Source of the DNA: an uncultured Mycoplasmatota bacterium
Lineage (GTDB): Bacteria > Bacillota_I > Bacilli_A > RF39 > UBA660
DNA length: 40,581 nucleotides
Direction of reading: 5' to 3'
NCBI GenBank assembly: GCA_946497925.1
Contig: CAMMMG010000007.1
Location: forward strand, 1-40,581
Below are positions 19,983 through 29,212 of this stretch, piece by piece. The first letter of the stretch is position 1; every line of letters starts with the position of its first letter. The notes beneath the pieces were generated by a model. The model was given only the letters and a program-made list of their open reading frames with translations, searched no databases and had not been told where the DNA came from. Position numbers and translations under genes: made by a program.

Positions 19983-21725
19983 TGGGTACTCCTCACTTAC
20001 CATCGTCCTAGCATCATTATACCATCCTGATGTCTCACTTAATCCATGTGATAAACATTCACTTCCATTACATGCTGTACTAGGATTATTACTTGTATAC
20101 TTGTTATAATACTTTGCTTCTGGCATACTCTCAAATCCACTTGAAGCTACCATATCGTTATAGTTTCCCATAACATACTCCCAAGCTCCTCCTGACATAT
20201 CATATACACCATAGATTGTTCCCGTTGTACTGGCTCCTACTCCTTTTCCTGTCATTCCTTCTTCTGTTCTTATATTATTATCATATGTATATTGACATCC
20301 ATAATCTGTATTTGCATTACTTGGACTTCCATAACTACATCCCGTTATATAACTATCTGATTTATTTTGATATACTTCCTTTTCTGCACCTGTATAGTTC
20401 TCATTTCCTAATTTCCCATATTTACTTTGACTTAAATAACTTACTACTGCCCATTCATTATTTTTCATAGAATGTGAGTTCATATTTGTACTAAATCCAT
20501 ATCTATTTCCTTCTGCACTCACTTTTGTCGCTACTGCATGAATATTACTTACATTTATATTTCTCCAACTTGTTACATTTGGTTTTATCATCGCATCAAG
20601 ATTAGTTACATTTCCTCCTCCATATTCGGCACTCGGATTACTACTACTTGTCTCAAACTTTCCTACCCATATTCCACTAAGTTCTTCATCACCAAATGTA
20701 AATGCATCTGGAGTATACCAATTTTTAGGTTTTTCCGTTGCAAGATATTTTGCAGTACCTGTATCTTTTTCATCTTTACTTATAAACTTAATATCAATCT
20801 CTCCTGGTAAAGCTGCTGTTGGATTACTGTTCAAATACACTCCTCTTTTTCCGTAATAGTTTGTTCCATTCTCACTTGCTATTGTATAACTATATCTCGG
20901 TATCCATACCCACATTGTTTCTACATCATCCATATTTATTTCTGTTCCAACTGGAGCGCTTATGTATTCAGCTAACTTATCACTTTTTACAGTAACTGCA
21001 TTAGCCCATATACCCATATCATAGTTATACCAACCATTACTAGTATCCGTTTTAACCCAATTATAACCATCATGTTTAATTGCTATCATATTACTATCCA
21101 TATCCGGAGCATTAACTGCATCATTTCCTTGTTCAAAATCAGGGTCATCTACTTGTTGTGTTGCAAATACTTTAAGTTGTCCTAAATACACTTTACCCAT
21201 CGCTTCATTAGTAGCATTTATATTTAACCAAACTTTTAACTCTCCATCAATTACTTCTTTAGAATCTATAACTCCATAACTTATAATTGATGAATCAGAA
21301 AGACTTCCTGTAAATGTTCTATCTCCCATTTTAAGTTCATATCTTACATCTCTAGGATCTAACAATTCACAACTTCCTCCATCTGTTGTTTGACAATTAG
21401 ATAAAGCTTCTTCATCATCTACTAATGAAAGTGTATAATATAATCCTATATTACTTTTATTCTCAAGTGAAAACTGATAAGGTGTACCACTTTTTCCATC
21501 ATCATCATATGTTGGAATAACATTCACAAGTTGTATACCATCATTTTTTTCATTTAAGACTAAATCTATATTACCAACTATAATTTGAACATCCTTTTTT
21601 CCTTTTAAAGTTGTCCTAAGCCAAGCATATGAAACACCAATAATTATAATTAAAAGAACTACAAGAGTAATAATAGCCACCTTTTTCTTATTCTCTTTCA
21701 AAGTTCTCCCTATATTTTTAACCAT
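19947..21725 (-). CDS. DGR target: TasA/camelysin-like N-terminus plus FGE-sulfatase/C-type-lectin-fold domain, truncated in the variable region
   Basis: N-terminal TM; SYAWLRTTLKGKKDVQIIVGNIDLVL; GVYDMSGGAWEYVMGN and WLLRGGGF typical of the FGE/CLec fold; TGA stop at 19947-19949 inside the variable core. Confidence 0.85.
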   Translation of the reverse strand: MVKNIGRTLKENKKKVAIITLVVLLIIIIGVSYAWLRTTLKGKKDVQIIVGNIDLVLNEKNDGIQLVNVIPTYDDDGKSGTPYQFSLENKSNIGLYYTLSLVDDEEALSNCQTTDGGSCELLDPRDVRYELKMGDRTFTGSLSDSSIISYGVIDSKEVIDGELKVWLNINATNEAMGKVYLGQLKVFATQQVDDPDFEQGNDAVNAPDMDSNMIAIKHDGYNWVKTDTSNGWYNYDMGIWANAVTVKSDKLAEYISAPVGTEINMDDVETMWVWIPRYSYTIASENGTNYYGKRGVYLNSNPTAALPGEIDIKFISKDEKDTGTAKYLATEKPKNWYTPDAFTFGDEELSGIWVGKFETSSSNPSAEYGGGNVTNLDAMIKPNVTSWRNINVSNIHAVATKVSAEGNRYGFSTNMNSHSMKNNEWAVVSYLSQSKYGKLGNENYTGAEKEVYQNKSDSYITGCSYGSPSNANTDYGCQYTYDNNIRTEEGMTGKGVGASTTGTIYGVYDMSGGAWEYVMGNYNDMVASSGFESMPEAKYYNKYTSNNPSTACNGSECLSHGLSETSGWYNDARTMVSEEYPWLLRGGGFLCN

Positions 21726-21800
21726 TAAACTTTATCTACCTCCTTATATTATCAAATTATTCTAATTAAATAATAACATCTTTTGGGAAAATATGAAAGA

Positions 21801-21839
21801 ATTTTGACAAAATTTATTTACTATTAATTTTGTCAAAAT
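21801..21839. promoter_or_regulatory. 14-bp perfect inverted repeat / duplicated operator-like site upstream of the DGR target gene
   Basis: attttgacaaaatt ... aattttgtcaaaat; each arm itself near-palindromic (ATTTTGWCAAAAT) and contains TTGACA. Confidence 0.6.
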
Positions 21840-21867
21840 TTATTTACTATTAATTAACAAAAAGAAA

Positions 21868-21884
21868 AAGACTCTAAAAGTCTT
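21868..21884 (-). terminator. Intrinsic terminator of the nucleoside kinase gene
   Basis: Minus strand AAGACTTTTAGAGTCTTTTTCTTTTTG. Confidence 0.65.
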
Positions 21885-23538
21885 AATCATGATAACAACT
21901 ACCACCAATAAATTCTCTAAGTATAGAATCATCTGGAATACTCTCACTTGGTATAGGTAATATAAGTCTTAAGATATTTAAAAGTCTCTTTGCCTCTTCA
22001 TAATAAGCTGAATCTTCATCTACTGAATAAAGTAAGGGTTCAACATAAGTTTTTAACACTCCTAACTCATATATTAATGCTGTATTAATAGTAACATCCG
22101 CTTCATCTTGATAAGGGAATATATATTTCTCTTCCCCACTTCTAACATTATTCCAAACTCTCAAAGTATCAACTACATTATATCCTCTAGTTCTATTGTC
22201 TCTAATTATTCTTCTTAAAAGTCTATTATCTGTAGTAGGAAAACGATTATGATAATCTATATTAAGTTCCGTCAATGCAGATAAGTATATTTTAAATTTA
22301 TTTTTAGCAGGTATTTCTTTTAACACTTTAGGGTTTAAGGCATGTATTCCTTCTATTAATAAAATATCATCTTTATCTAATTTTAACTCTTTAACAAACT
22401 CTTTAACTCCTTCTTTAAAGTTATAAATAGGAGCCAATACTTCTTTACCTTCTAATAATTCATTAATTTGTTTGGTTAATAACTTATTATCAACTGCCTC
22501 AAAACACTCATAATCTTTCTCACCTTTTTCATTTACTGGTGTCTTATCTCTATCCACAAAATAATCATCCATACTAATCATTTTAGGATTAAGTCCAAAA
22601 CTCTTTAAATACATACAAAGTTTAGTAGTAGTTGTCGTTTTACCACTAGAAGATGGACCAGCAAGTAATATTATTTTCTTATCTTTTTTATTATCTACTA
22701 TCTTTCTAGCCACATTTAATAGTCTATTACTCTGTAAAGTTTCATCTATTCTAATTAAATCTGCAATCTTACCACGACTAACAACTTCATTTAAATCAGC
22801 AATAGTTTCTATTTTCATTAATTTAGTCCAATCTCTACATTCTTTAAAGACTTTAAACATATTAGGATGATGAGTATATGTTTTAATTTGATTATGAGAA
22901 TATTCTGTAGGAAACTGTAATACAAAACCATTATCATCGACATAAGTTAATTTAAACTCTTTTAAACAGCCAGTAGATGGAGGCATTTGTCCATAAAAGT
23001 AATTATAGTAATTAGAAAGTCTATAAAGAGTAATAGAAGTATTAGTATTATACTTCATAATTTTAGCTTTAGCTAAATCATTAATACTCTCAAAATAATG
23101 TATTGCAGATATTCTATCAACACTAACTTTAGTAATAGACAGATCCATCTCAACTAGTTTTAACATCTTTCTAGCTATTGTCTTTAAAATTGTCTCAGTA
23201 AGAGGAAAAGTTGTTTTAATATAGATTCCCTTATCTAAAGAGTGCATTACTTTAATATTGGCATCTAGTCCAAATATCTCTTTAACAGCAACTACTAAAA
23301 GAAAGGTTAAACCAGCAATATGAGCTCTATTACCTATCTTAGAATTCAAATCGAAAAAAGTTATTCCACAAGAATCATTAACTACATAACTAAGTTCTTT
23401 AGAAACATTATTAACACTTGCAAGAATAATAGGAAAACGATAATCTTTCTGATATTCTTTACTTAATTGCAATAAAGTTGTACCTCTGCTTACTATCTCT
23501 TCTTTACCATTTATTGTTACTTTAACATCTTCTATCAT
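21883..23538 (-). CDS. TGS-domain nucleoside (uridine-like) kinase
   Basis: N-terminal TGS-like segment and threonyl-tRNA synthetase-like region; P-loop LLAGPSSSGKTTTTTKL; SMDDYFVDRDKTP. Confidence 0.88.
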   Translation of the reverse strand: MIEDVKVTINGKEEIVSRGTTLLQLSKEYQKDYRFPIILASVNNVSKELSYVVNDSCGITFFDLNSKIGNRAHIAGLTFLLVVAVKEIFGLDANIKVMHSLDKGIYIKTTFPLTETILKTIARKMLKLVEMDLSITKVSVDRISAIHYFESINDLAKAKIMKYNTNTSITLYRLSNYYNYFYGQMPPSTGCLKEFKLTYVDDNGFVLQFPTEYSHNQIKTYTHHPNMFKVFKECRDWTKLMKIETIADLNEVVSRGKIADLIRIDETLQSNRLLNVARKIVDNKKDKKIILLAGPSSSGKTTTTTKLCMYLKSFGLNPKMISMDDYFVDRDKTPVNEKGEKDYECFEAVDNKLLTKQINELLEGKEVLAPIYNFKEGVKEFVKELKLDKDDILLIEGIHALNPKVLKEIPAKNKFKIYLSALTELNIDYHNRFPTTDNRLLRRIIRDNRTRGYNVVDTLRVWNNVRSGEEKYIFPYQDEADVTINTALIYELGVLKTYVEPLLYSVDEDSAYYEEAKRLLNILRLILPIPSESIPDDSILREFIGGSCYHD

Positions 23539-23662
23539 CTTAACACCCTCTTAATTCTATATATGATTATACCAAACTTACCATGCAAAGTCTAATAATT
23601 TTGCCACATCTTGTAGGGTATAATTTAAAGTTTATTTGGATATAGTAGAATTAGGTGATAAT

Positions 23663-24232
23663 ATGAATTTAGTACCAATGATTGTAGATAAAGAAATAAA
23701 TGGCGAAAGAAGTTATGATATTTTTTCTAAATTATTAAAGAATAGAATAATTATATTAAGCGGCACTATTAATGATGAATCTGCTAATACAATAGTTGCA
23801 GAACTACTCTACCTAGATTCTCTAAATCATGAAGACATATCTCTTTACATTAATTCCCCAGGTGGCTCTGTAACAGCAGGCTTCGCTATCTATGATACGA
23901 TGAATTTAATTAAGAGTGATGTCTCTACTATTTGTATGGGTTTATCTGCATCAATGGCAGCTTTTCTCCTATCTAGTGGTTCAAAAGGAAAAAGATATGC
24001 TCTACCTAATAGTGAAATAATGATACATCAACCATTAGGAGGAGCAGAAGGTCAAGCGACAGAGATTAAGATAGCAGCAGAGCATATCATTAAAACTAAA
24101 AAAAAGCTAAACAAAATCCTAGCTTTAAATACTAAACAAAAATTAGAAAAAATAGAACAAGATACAGAAAGAGATTATTTCTTAGAAGCTAAGGAAGCTA
24201 AAGAGTATGGACTAATAGATAAAGTTCTCTAA
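23663..24232 (+). CDS. clpP: ATP-dependent Clp protease proteolytic subunit
   Basis: [56 protein letters not shown]. Confidence 0.95.
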   Translation: MNLVPMIVDKEINGERSYDIFSKLLKNRIIILSGTINDESANTIVAELLYLDSLNHEDISLYINSPGGSVTAGFAIYDTMNLIKSDVSTICMGLSASMAAFLLSSGSKGKRYALPNSEIMIHQPLGGAEGQATEIKIAAEHIIKTKKKLNKILALNTKQKLEKIEQDTERDYFLEAKEAKEYGLIDKVL

Positions 24233-24447
24233 TCTACAAAGACTTTATCCATTAGTTTTTTTATTTTCTTCTTACGTTCTTTCGTTTTCTTTTTATTAAC
24301 AAAAACTTCTTTAGTGTCACTATTAATTTCTAAAACATCCCCTTCTTTAACAGTAGGAAGTTTATCTATTCTATAAGTCATAACTTTTCCTTTATCTAGT
24401 TCAACCACTACTAAATTATTCTCTATTCTATCAACAATTACTTCCAT
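24229..24447 (-). CDS. DUF3006-like small protein
   Basis: [37 protein letters not shown] pattern. Confidence 0.7.
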   Translation of the reverse strand: MEVIVDRIENNLVVVELDKGKVMTYRIDKLPTVKEGDVLEINSDTKEVFVNKKKTKERKKKIKKLMDKVFVD

Positions 24448-24718
24448 AGGTTTAACATATTCACTAAATATAAAAGTCCCTCCTTTCTTATAATATCTCT
24501 TTCTAAAGACACTATAACAGAAAAGAAAAACTTTGAAAAATTACGATTTTTCAAAATTCAAAGTATTTTTATAAGCAAATTTAAAAATTCCCTATAGGAA
24601 AATAAAATATCTATATCCAAAAATATTTACATTTCCAAAATTACAACTTTTTCACTTTTTTAACACATAAAGTCCGATTGCGTTCAAGTATTAACTTTTC
24701 ATACTTACAATAAAACTG

Positions 24719-25207
24719 GTGATTAAATTGAAAGAATTAGGAAATAGAATGGCAATGCTTCGGCACAACAATAATTTAAAACAGAAAGATATTGCAAAAA
24801 TATTAAATGTAAAAGAAAACACTTATTCTAAATGGGAAAAATGTTCTAATGACATACCTTTAGAGAAAGTTAATATACTAGCAAATTATTATGATGTTAA
24901 CTTAGATTATCTATTAGGAATCTCTAACAAGATAGAACATAGTGAAAAATTAAAGATTGACTACAAGAAGATATGTGAAAGGCTATTAGAACTTAGAAAA
25001 GAAAATCACTTAACGCAAGACAGGCTAAGTGATAAAATAGGATTTTTTCAAACAACTTACTCTAGCTTTGAAACTGGTGTAAGACGCCCTACTACTTATA
25101 AATTACTTTATATAGTAAACTTTTATAATGCATCAATAGACTATGTTGTAGGTAGAACTGATACTAAAAAAGTATATAAAAGAAGCTCATCTAAAATAGC
25201 TAAATAG
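24719..25207 (+). CDS. Regulator with two tandem XRE-family HTH domains
   Basis: Two HTH units: RMAMLRHNNNLKQKDIAKILNVKENTYSKWE and RLLELRKENHLTQDRLSDKIGFFQTTYSSFETGVRRP. Start codon in the ORF track is non-ATG. Confidence 0.8.
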   Translation: MIKLKELGNRMAMLRHNNNLKQKDIAKILNVKENTYSKWEKCSNDIPLEKVNILANYYDVNLDYLLGISNKIEHSEKLKIDYKKICERLLELRKENHLTQDRLSDKIGFFQTTYSSFETGVRRPTTYKLLYIVNFYNASIDYVVGRTDTKKVYKRSSSKIAK

Positions 25208-25225
25208 TATTCTTATACATTATAT

Positions 25226-26137
25226 TTAATTATTTAAGAATTTAAGTGCCAACTCTTTAATCTTTCTAAATCTATGATTAAGTCCTGACTTAGTAATTTT
25301 CTTACCAGTTTCTAAACTAATAATCTCACTAAGTTCTTTAAGTGAAGCTTCTTGATACTTCTTACGAAACTCTAAAGCCTCTTTAGTCTTATCATCAAGT
25401 AACTCAACTCCCATATTATCTTCAAGTACTTTTATATAGTTTAATTGTTCCATCGCTGTCTCTAAAACTCTATCCATATTAGCTTGTTCACAATTATTAA
25501 GACGATTAGTTTTATTTTTAGCATCTCTATAAACCCTTATTTCTTCATAATATAGTACTGCTTTACTACAACCGATTATCTTTAAAAAATCACTTATCTT
25601 ATCAGCTTCTTTAATATATAACATAAATCCTTTATCACGACTTAATAGTTTAGCATTTAATGAATAAGTATTAAGAAGTTTCTGAACAAAAACTGCTTCT
25701 TCCCCCTTCTCGATTAAAAACTCTAAATGATATCTACTAGTCTTAGGGTCATTAATACTCCCACTACTTAAAAATACACCTCTTAAGTATCCTCTAACCT
25801 CATCATCTAACTCTACTAAATAACTAGGAACAACTTCATTATCAATACAAAAGTTTTCTCTAATAAAAATATCTCCTTTAGTAATAATTAAAGCTTTAAG
25901 TTTATTTTTACTAAAATTATTATTATCTAAAAGTTCTTCTTCATAAGATATCTCTTCATAACTATCAAGTAAATCTTTTAAATAATTTATAACACTATCA
26001 TTTTCACTACTAATTGCAATAGAATCTTTTATTATTTGGTAATTATTACGAAAAAAACCTGAAATTAAAGCTATTTTAGCAGTTTCAGTTAATTTTAATG
26101 TTGTTATTTCATTTTTAACAGTACCTGTAAAAGACAT
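25226..26137 (-). CDS. whiA: Sporulation/cell-division regulator WhiA
   Basis: LAGIDADG-like N-terminus, KNKTNRLNNCEQANMDRVLETAMEQLNYI, C-terminal HTH SGLNHRFRKI. Confidence 0.94.
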   Translation of the reverse strand: MSFTGTVKNEITTLKLTETAKIALISGFFRNNYQIIKDSIAISSENDSVINYLKDLLDSYEEISYEEELLDNNNFSKNKLKALIITKGDIFIRENFCIDNEVVPSYLVELDDEVRGYLRGVFLSSGSINDPKTSRYHLEFLIEKGEEAVFVQKLLNTYSLNAKLLSRDKGFMLYIKEADKISDFLKIIGCSKAVLYYEEIRVYRDAKNKTNRLNNCEQANMDRVLETAMEQLNYIKVLEDNMGVELLDDKTKEALEFRKKYQEASLKELSEIISLETGKKITKSGLNHRFRKIKELALKFLNN

Positions 26138-26148
26138 AAAACTCCCCC

Positions 26149-27102
26149 TTACCTCATCAAGTATGAGAATATTAAAGCACTAAGTTTCTGACTATGATGT
26201 TTCAAAGTATTATCAGCAACAGTTAAAAGGTCAGCTTCAATAAATTCTGTATCTAATTTAGACAAAACAGGATAATCTATCTTAACAGGATCTTTCTGTT
26301 CTTCATTGGCATATCTCAAAGCCATCGCATCACTTATTTTAGAGTTTGATGCTATAACTACATCAAGTTTATGTTTACCTAAATAACTATTAATAAGTTT
26401 AACATGATCACTTACAGTAAAGTCATCAGTCTCTCCTGGTTGTGTTACTATATTACATAAATACATAATTGGAGTCTTAACTTCATCTAAAGATTCTCTT
26501 ATATCATCACTAATAATATGAGGAAATATACTAGTATAAAGACTTCCCATACTAAAAATGATTAAGTCAGCCTCTTTAATAGCAACCTTTACTTCTTCTA
26601 ATACTTCAGGTTGTTCTTTATAAAAAAGTCTCTTTACTTTTTTATCACTCTTAGTAATAGAAGCTTCTCCTTCTATAACACTACCATCAGTCATCTCTGC
26701 CATAAGTGTTACATTAGCATCTTCTGTTAATGGTAACACTTTATTTTTAATATCTAAAAGTGTACAAAGTTCATTAATAGATTCTTTTAAACTGCCAGTA
26801 ATATTTAAAAGAGATATAAGTATTAAATTACCTAAAGCATGTCCATCTAAATCACTTGTAGTATCAAAGCGATACTCTAACATATTTTTAATATTATCAC
26901 TTGTAGAAGACAAACTACTAAGTACTTTTCTAATATCCCCAACAGCAGGAGCATGAAACTCTTCTCTTAATTTACCAGTACTTCTCCCATCATCTGAAAC
27001 AGTTATAACTGCTGTTATATCTAAAGGAAAATCTTTAAGTCCTTTAAGTAAATAAGAAAGCCCTGTTCCTCCTCCAAAAACTACGATCTTTTTATTATTC
27101 AT
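26149..27102 (-). CDS. yvcK: YvcK/GlmR-family gluconeogenesis factor
   Basis: VVFGGGTGLSYLLKGLKDFPLDITAVITVSDDGRSTGKLR. Confidence 0.94.
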   Translation of the reverse strand: MNNKKIVVFGGGTGLSYLLKGLKDFPLDITAVITVSDDGRSTGKLREEFHAPAVGDIRKVLSSLSSTSDNIKNMLEYRFDTTSDLDGHALGNLILISLLNITGSLKESINELCTLLDIKNKVLPLTEDANVTLMAEMTDGSVIEGEASITKSDKKVKRLFYKEQPEVLEEVKVAIKEADLIIFSMGSLYTSIFPHIISDDIRESLDEVKTPIMYLCNIVTQPGETDDFTVSDHVKLINSYLGKHKLDVVIASNSKISDAMALRYANEEQKDPVKIDYPVLSKLDTEFIEADLLTVADNTLKHHSQKLSALIFSYLMR

Positions 27103-27109
27103 TTATTAC

Positions 27110-27988
27110 TCATCTCCTTGAAATCTCTAAAGCAACACGAGCAGCCTCACCCATTGCGATAACTATTTGGTAATCATACTTATTTAAGGCATCACCCACT
27201 GCATAAATTCCATCAATAGAAGTCATTAAATTATCATCTGTCTTAATATAGCCTTTATCATCTAAAATACCTAAATCAGATACAAAACTAGCATTAGGAA
27301 TCTGTCCTATATATATAAACACTCCATCAGTAATTATATCATCACTATTCTTTGTCTTAATAGTAATTCTATCATCTTTACTAAAACTTTCTACTTCTCC
27401 TTTTACAAAAGAAATATTATCAATTTTCTTAATCATATCTTGTAAATAAGCTTTCGCTCTAAATTCATTACGATATAAAACAGTAACAGACAAAGCTAGC
27501 TTACTCAAATATATTGCCCCTTCAAAAGCAGCGTCACTTGCCCCTACTACTACAACATCTTTATTCTTATATAAAGCCCCATCACAAACAGCACAATAAC
27601 TTATTCCTTTAGTCCTAAGTTCATCTTCACCTTTAACACCAAGTAATTTAGGTTTACGACCAGTAGCAATTATTACATAATCACAGATATATTCATCTTT
27701 ACTAGTAATAACTTTTTTCTCTTTATCTATCTTAATCTCAGTAACTTCTTCATATTTAACAGGAACACCTAAATCAGTAATTTGTTTTAACATTTTTATT
27801 GCTAAATCACTTCCGCTAATAGACTCATATGAGGGAAAGTTCATAATATTACCATTATCTACAATCTGTCCACCAGGCATAGACTTTTCTAAAATAATAC
27901 AGTCTATCCCTGCTCTATTCAAGTATAATGCTGCAGTCATTCCTGCAACACCACAGCCTATAATAACTACTTTATATTTATTATTCAT
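27110..27988 (-). CDS. trxB: Thioredoxin-disulfide reductase family
   Basis: GCGVAGMTAALYLNRAG, SYCAVCDGALYKNKDVVVVGASDAAFE. Confidence 0.93.
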   Translation of the reverse strand: MNNKYKVVIIGCGVAGMTAALYLNRAGIDCIILEKSMPGGQIVDNGNIMNFPSYESISGSDLAIKMLKQITDLGVPVKYEEVTEIKIDKEKKVITSKDEYICDYVIIATGRKPKLLGVKGEDELRTKGISYCAVCDGALYKNKDVVVVGASDAAFEGAIYLSKLALSVTVLYRNEFRAKAYLQDMIKKIDNISFVKGEVESFSKDDRITIKTKNSDDIITDGVFIYIGQIPNASFVSDLGILDDKGYIKTDDNLMTSIDGIYAVGDALNKYDYQIVIAMGEAARVALEISRR

Positions 27989-28775
27989 AAAGCACATCCT
28001 CTCTATACAATCCATTTTTTCTTCGCACAAAGACAAAGTAAACTCCTACTATAAACAATACTACAGATACAAGTTGAGCCGCTTTAATAGGACCTAACAT
28101 TAAACTATCAAGTCTCATACCTTCTATTATAAACCTAATAAAAGAATACCACATCATATAAAATCCCATAAGTTGCCCTGTTCTTAAATTCTTATAAAAC
28201 TTTCTAATTAATAAAAGTATTATAAAACCAATTACATTCCAAACAGACTCAAAGAAGAATGTTGGCATATAGTAATCTCCATTAATATACATACCTCTAA
28301 TAATAAATTCCGGTATATATAAACTCTTTAAATATCCATATGATGTAACATATCCATAAGCTTCACTATTAAAGAAATTACCCCATCTGCCTATCGCTTG
28401 TCCAATAATAAGACCTACTACTAGTATATCTAAAAGTTTTAAAAGATTTAATTTATGCTTCTTACTATAATACCAAAGATATAAAAGCCCACCAAGTATT
28501 CCTCCATGAATAGCAAGTCCTCCATGCCATATATAAAGTATTTCTATAGGATTAGACAAGTAATATGGTAGATTAAATAAAACATAATAAAATCTCGCTC
28601 CTAAAAAAGCAAAGATAATTGTATAGAAAAACATATCAAAGAGTTCATCTTTATCAACCCTATTTTTTTCTAGCTCTAAAAAGACACAAATTCCACCTAC
28701 TATTACACCTAAAAGAATAAAGATAGAATAATAATATATTTTTATAAATCCTAAATCTAAAAACACTCTATCCAT
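27981..28775 (-). CDS. lgt: Prolipoprotein diacylglyceryl transferase
   Basis: HGGLAIHGGILGG, GQAIGRWGNFFNSEAYG. Confidence 0.95.
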   Translation of the reverse strand: MDRVFLDLGFIKIYYYSIFILLGVIVGGICVFLELEKNRVDKDELFDMFFYTIIFAFLGARFYYVLFNLPYYLSNPIEILYIWHGGLAIHGGILGGLLYLWYYSKKHKLNLLKLLDILVVGLIIGQAIGRWGNFFNSEAYGYVTSYGYLKSLYIPEFIIRGMYINGDYYMPTFFFESVWNVIGFIILLLIRKFYKNLRTGQLMGFYMMWYSFIRFIIEGMRLDSLMLGPIKAAQLVSVVLFIVGVYFVFVRRKNGLYREDVLYE

Positions 28776-29196
28776 GACGTTTTACCTTTCTTATAATAGG
28801 TTTAATAACAAATTCTTCTATTAAAACATTCGCTACTGAAATTAATATTGAAATAACAAGAGCAACCCATATATCTAAAAGATTAAAATATTTACCTAAA
28901 ATCCAATCTGTTAGTTTTAATATGAACAAATTTATAAATGGATAAAAAAGTCCAAGTGTTAAAGCCGTCACTGGTATTGTTAATCTAACAAGTAATGGCT
29001 TAACTGTCTGATTTAAAATATAAATTATAAATGATGCAAGTATTGAAAAAAGCACAGGATGAGATGGATCAATATAAAAGGATTTAAAAACTTTAGAAAC
29101 TAAAAAGAAAACTAATGAATAACTAGCAAAATACAAAAGCCACTCTAAAAATCTATTTAATCTGATTTTTTCTTTTGTCTTTACAATTATTCTCAT
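28768..29196 (-). CDS. Phage-holin-family (4-TM) membrane protein
   Basis: Multi-TM; LNQTVKPLLVRLTIPVTALTLGLFYPFINLFILKLTDWILG pattern. Confidence 0.75.
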   Translation of the reverse strand: MRIIVKTKEKIRLNRFLEWLLYFASYSLVFFLVSKVFKSFYIDPSHPVLFSILASFIIYILNQTVKPLLVRLTIPVTALTLGLFYPFINLFILKLTDWILGKYFNLLDIWVALVISILISVANVLIEEFVIKPIIRKVKRHG

Positions 29197-29212
29197 AGTC
29201 TCCTCCTATAAC

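Noticed and set aside
20216-20810. ORFs 20216-20470 and 20538-20810 on the plus strand
   Set aside because: Antisense to the DGR target coding sequence; low-complexity composition, no recognisable domain.
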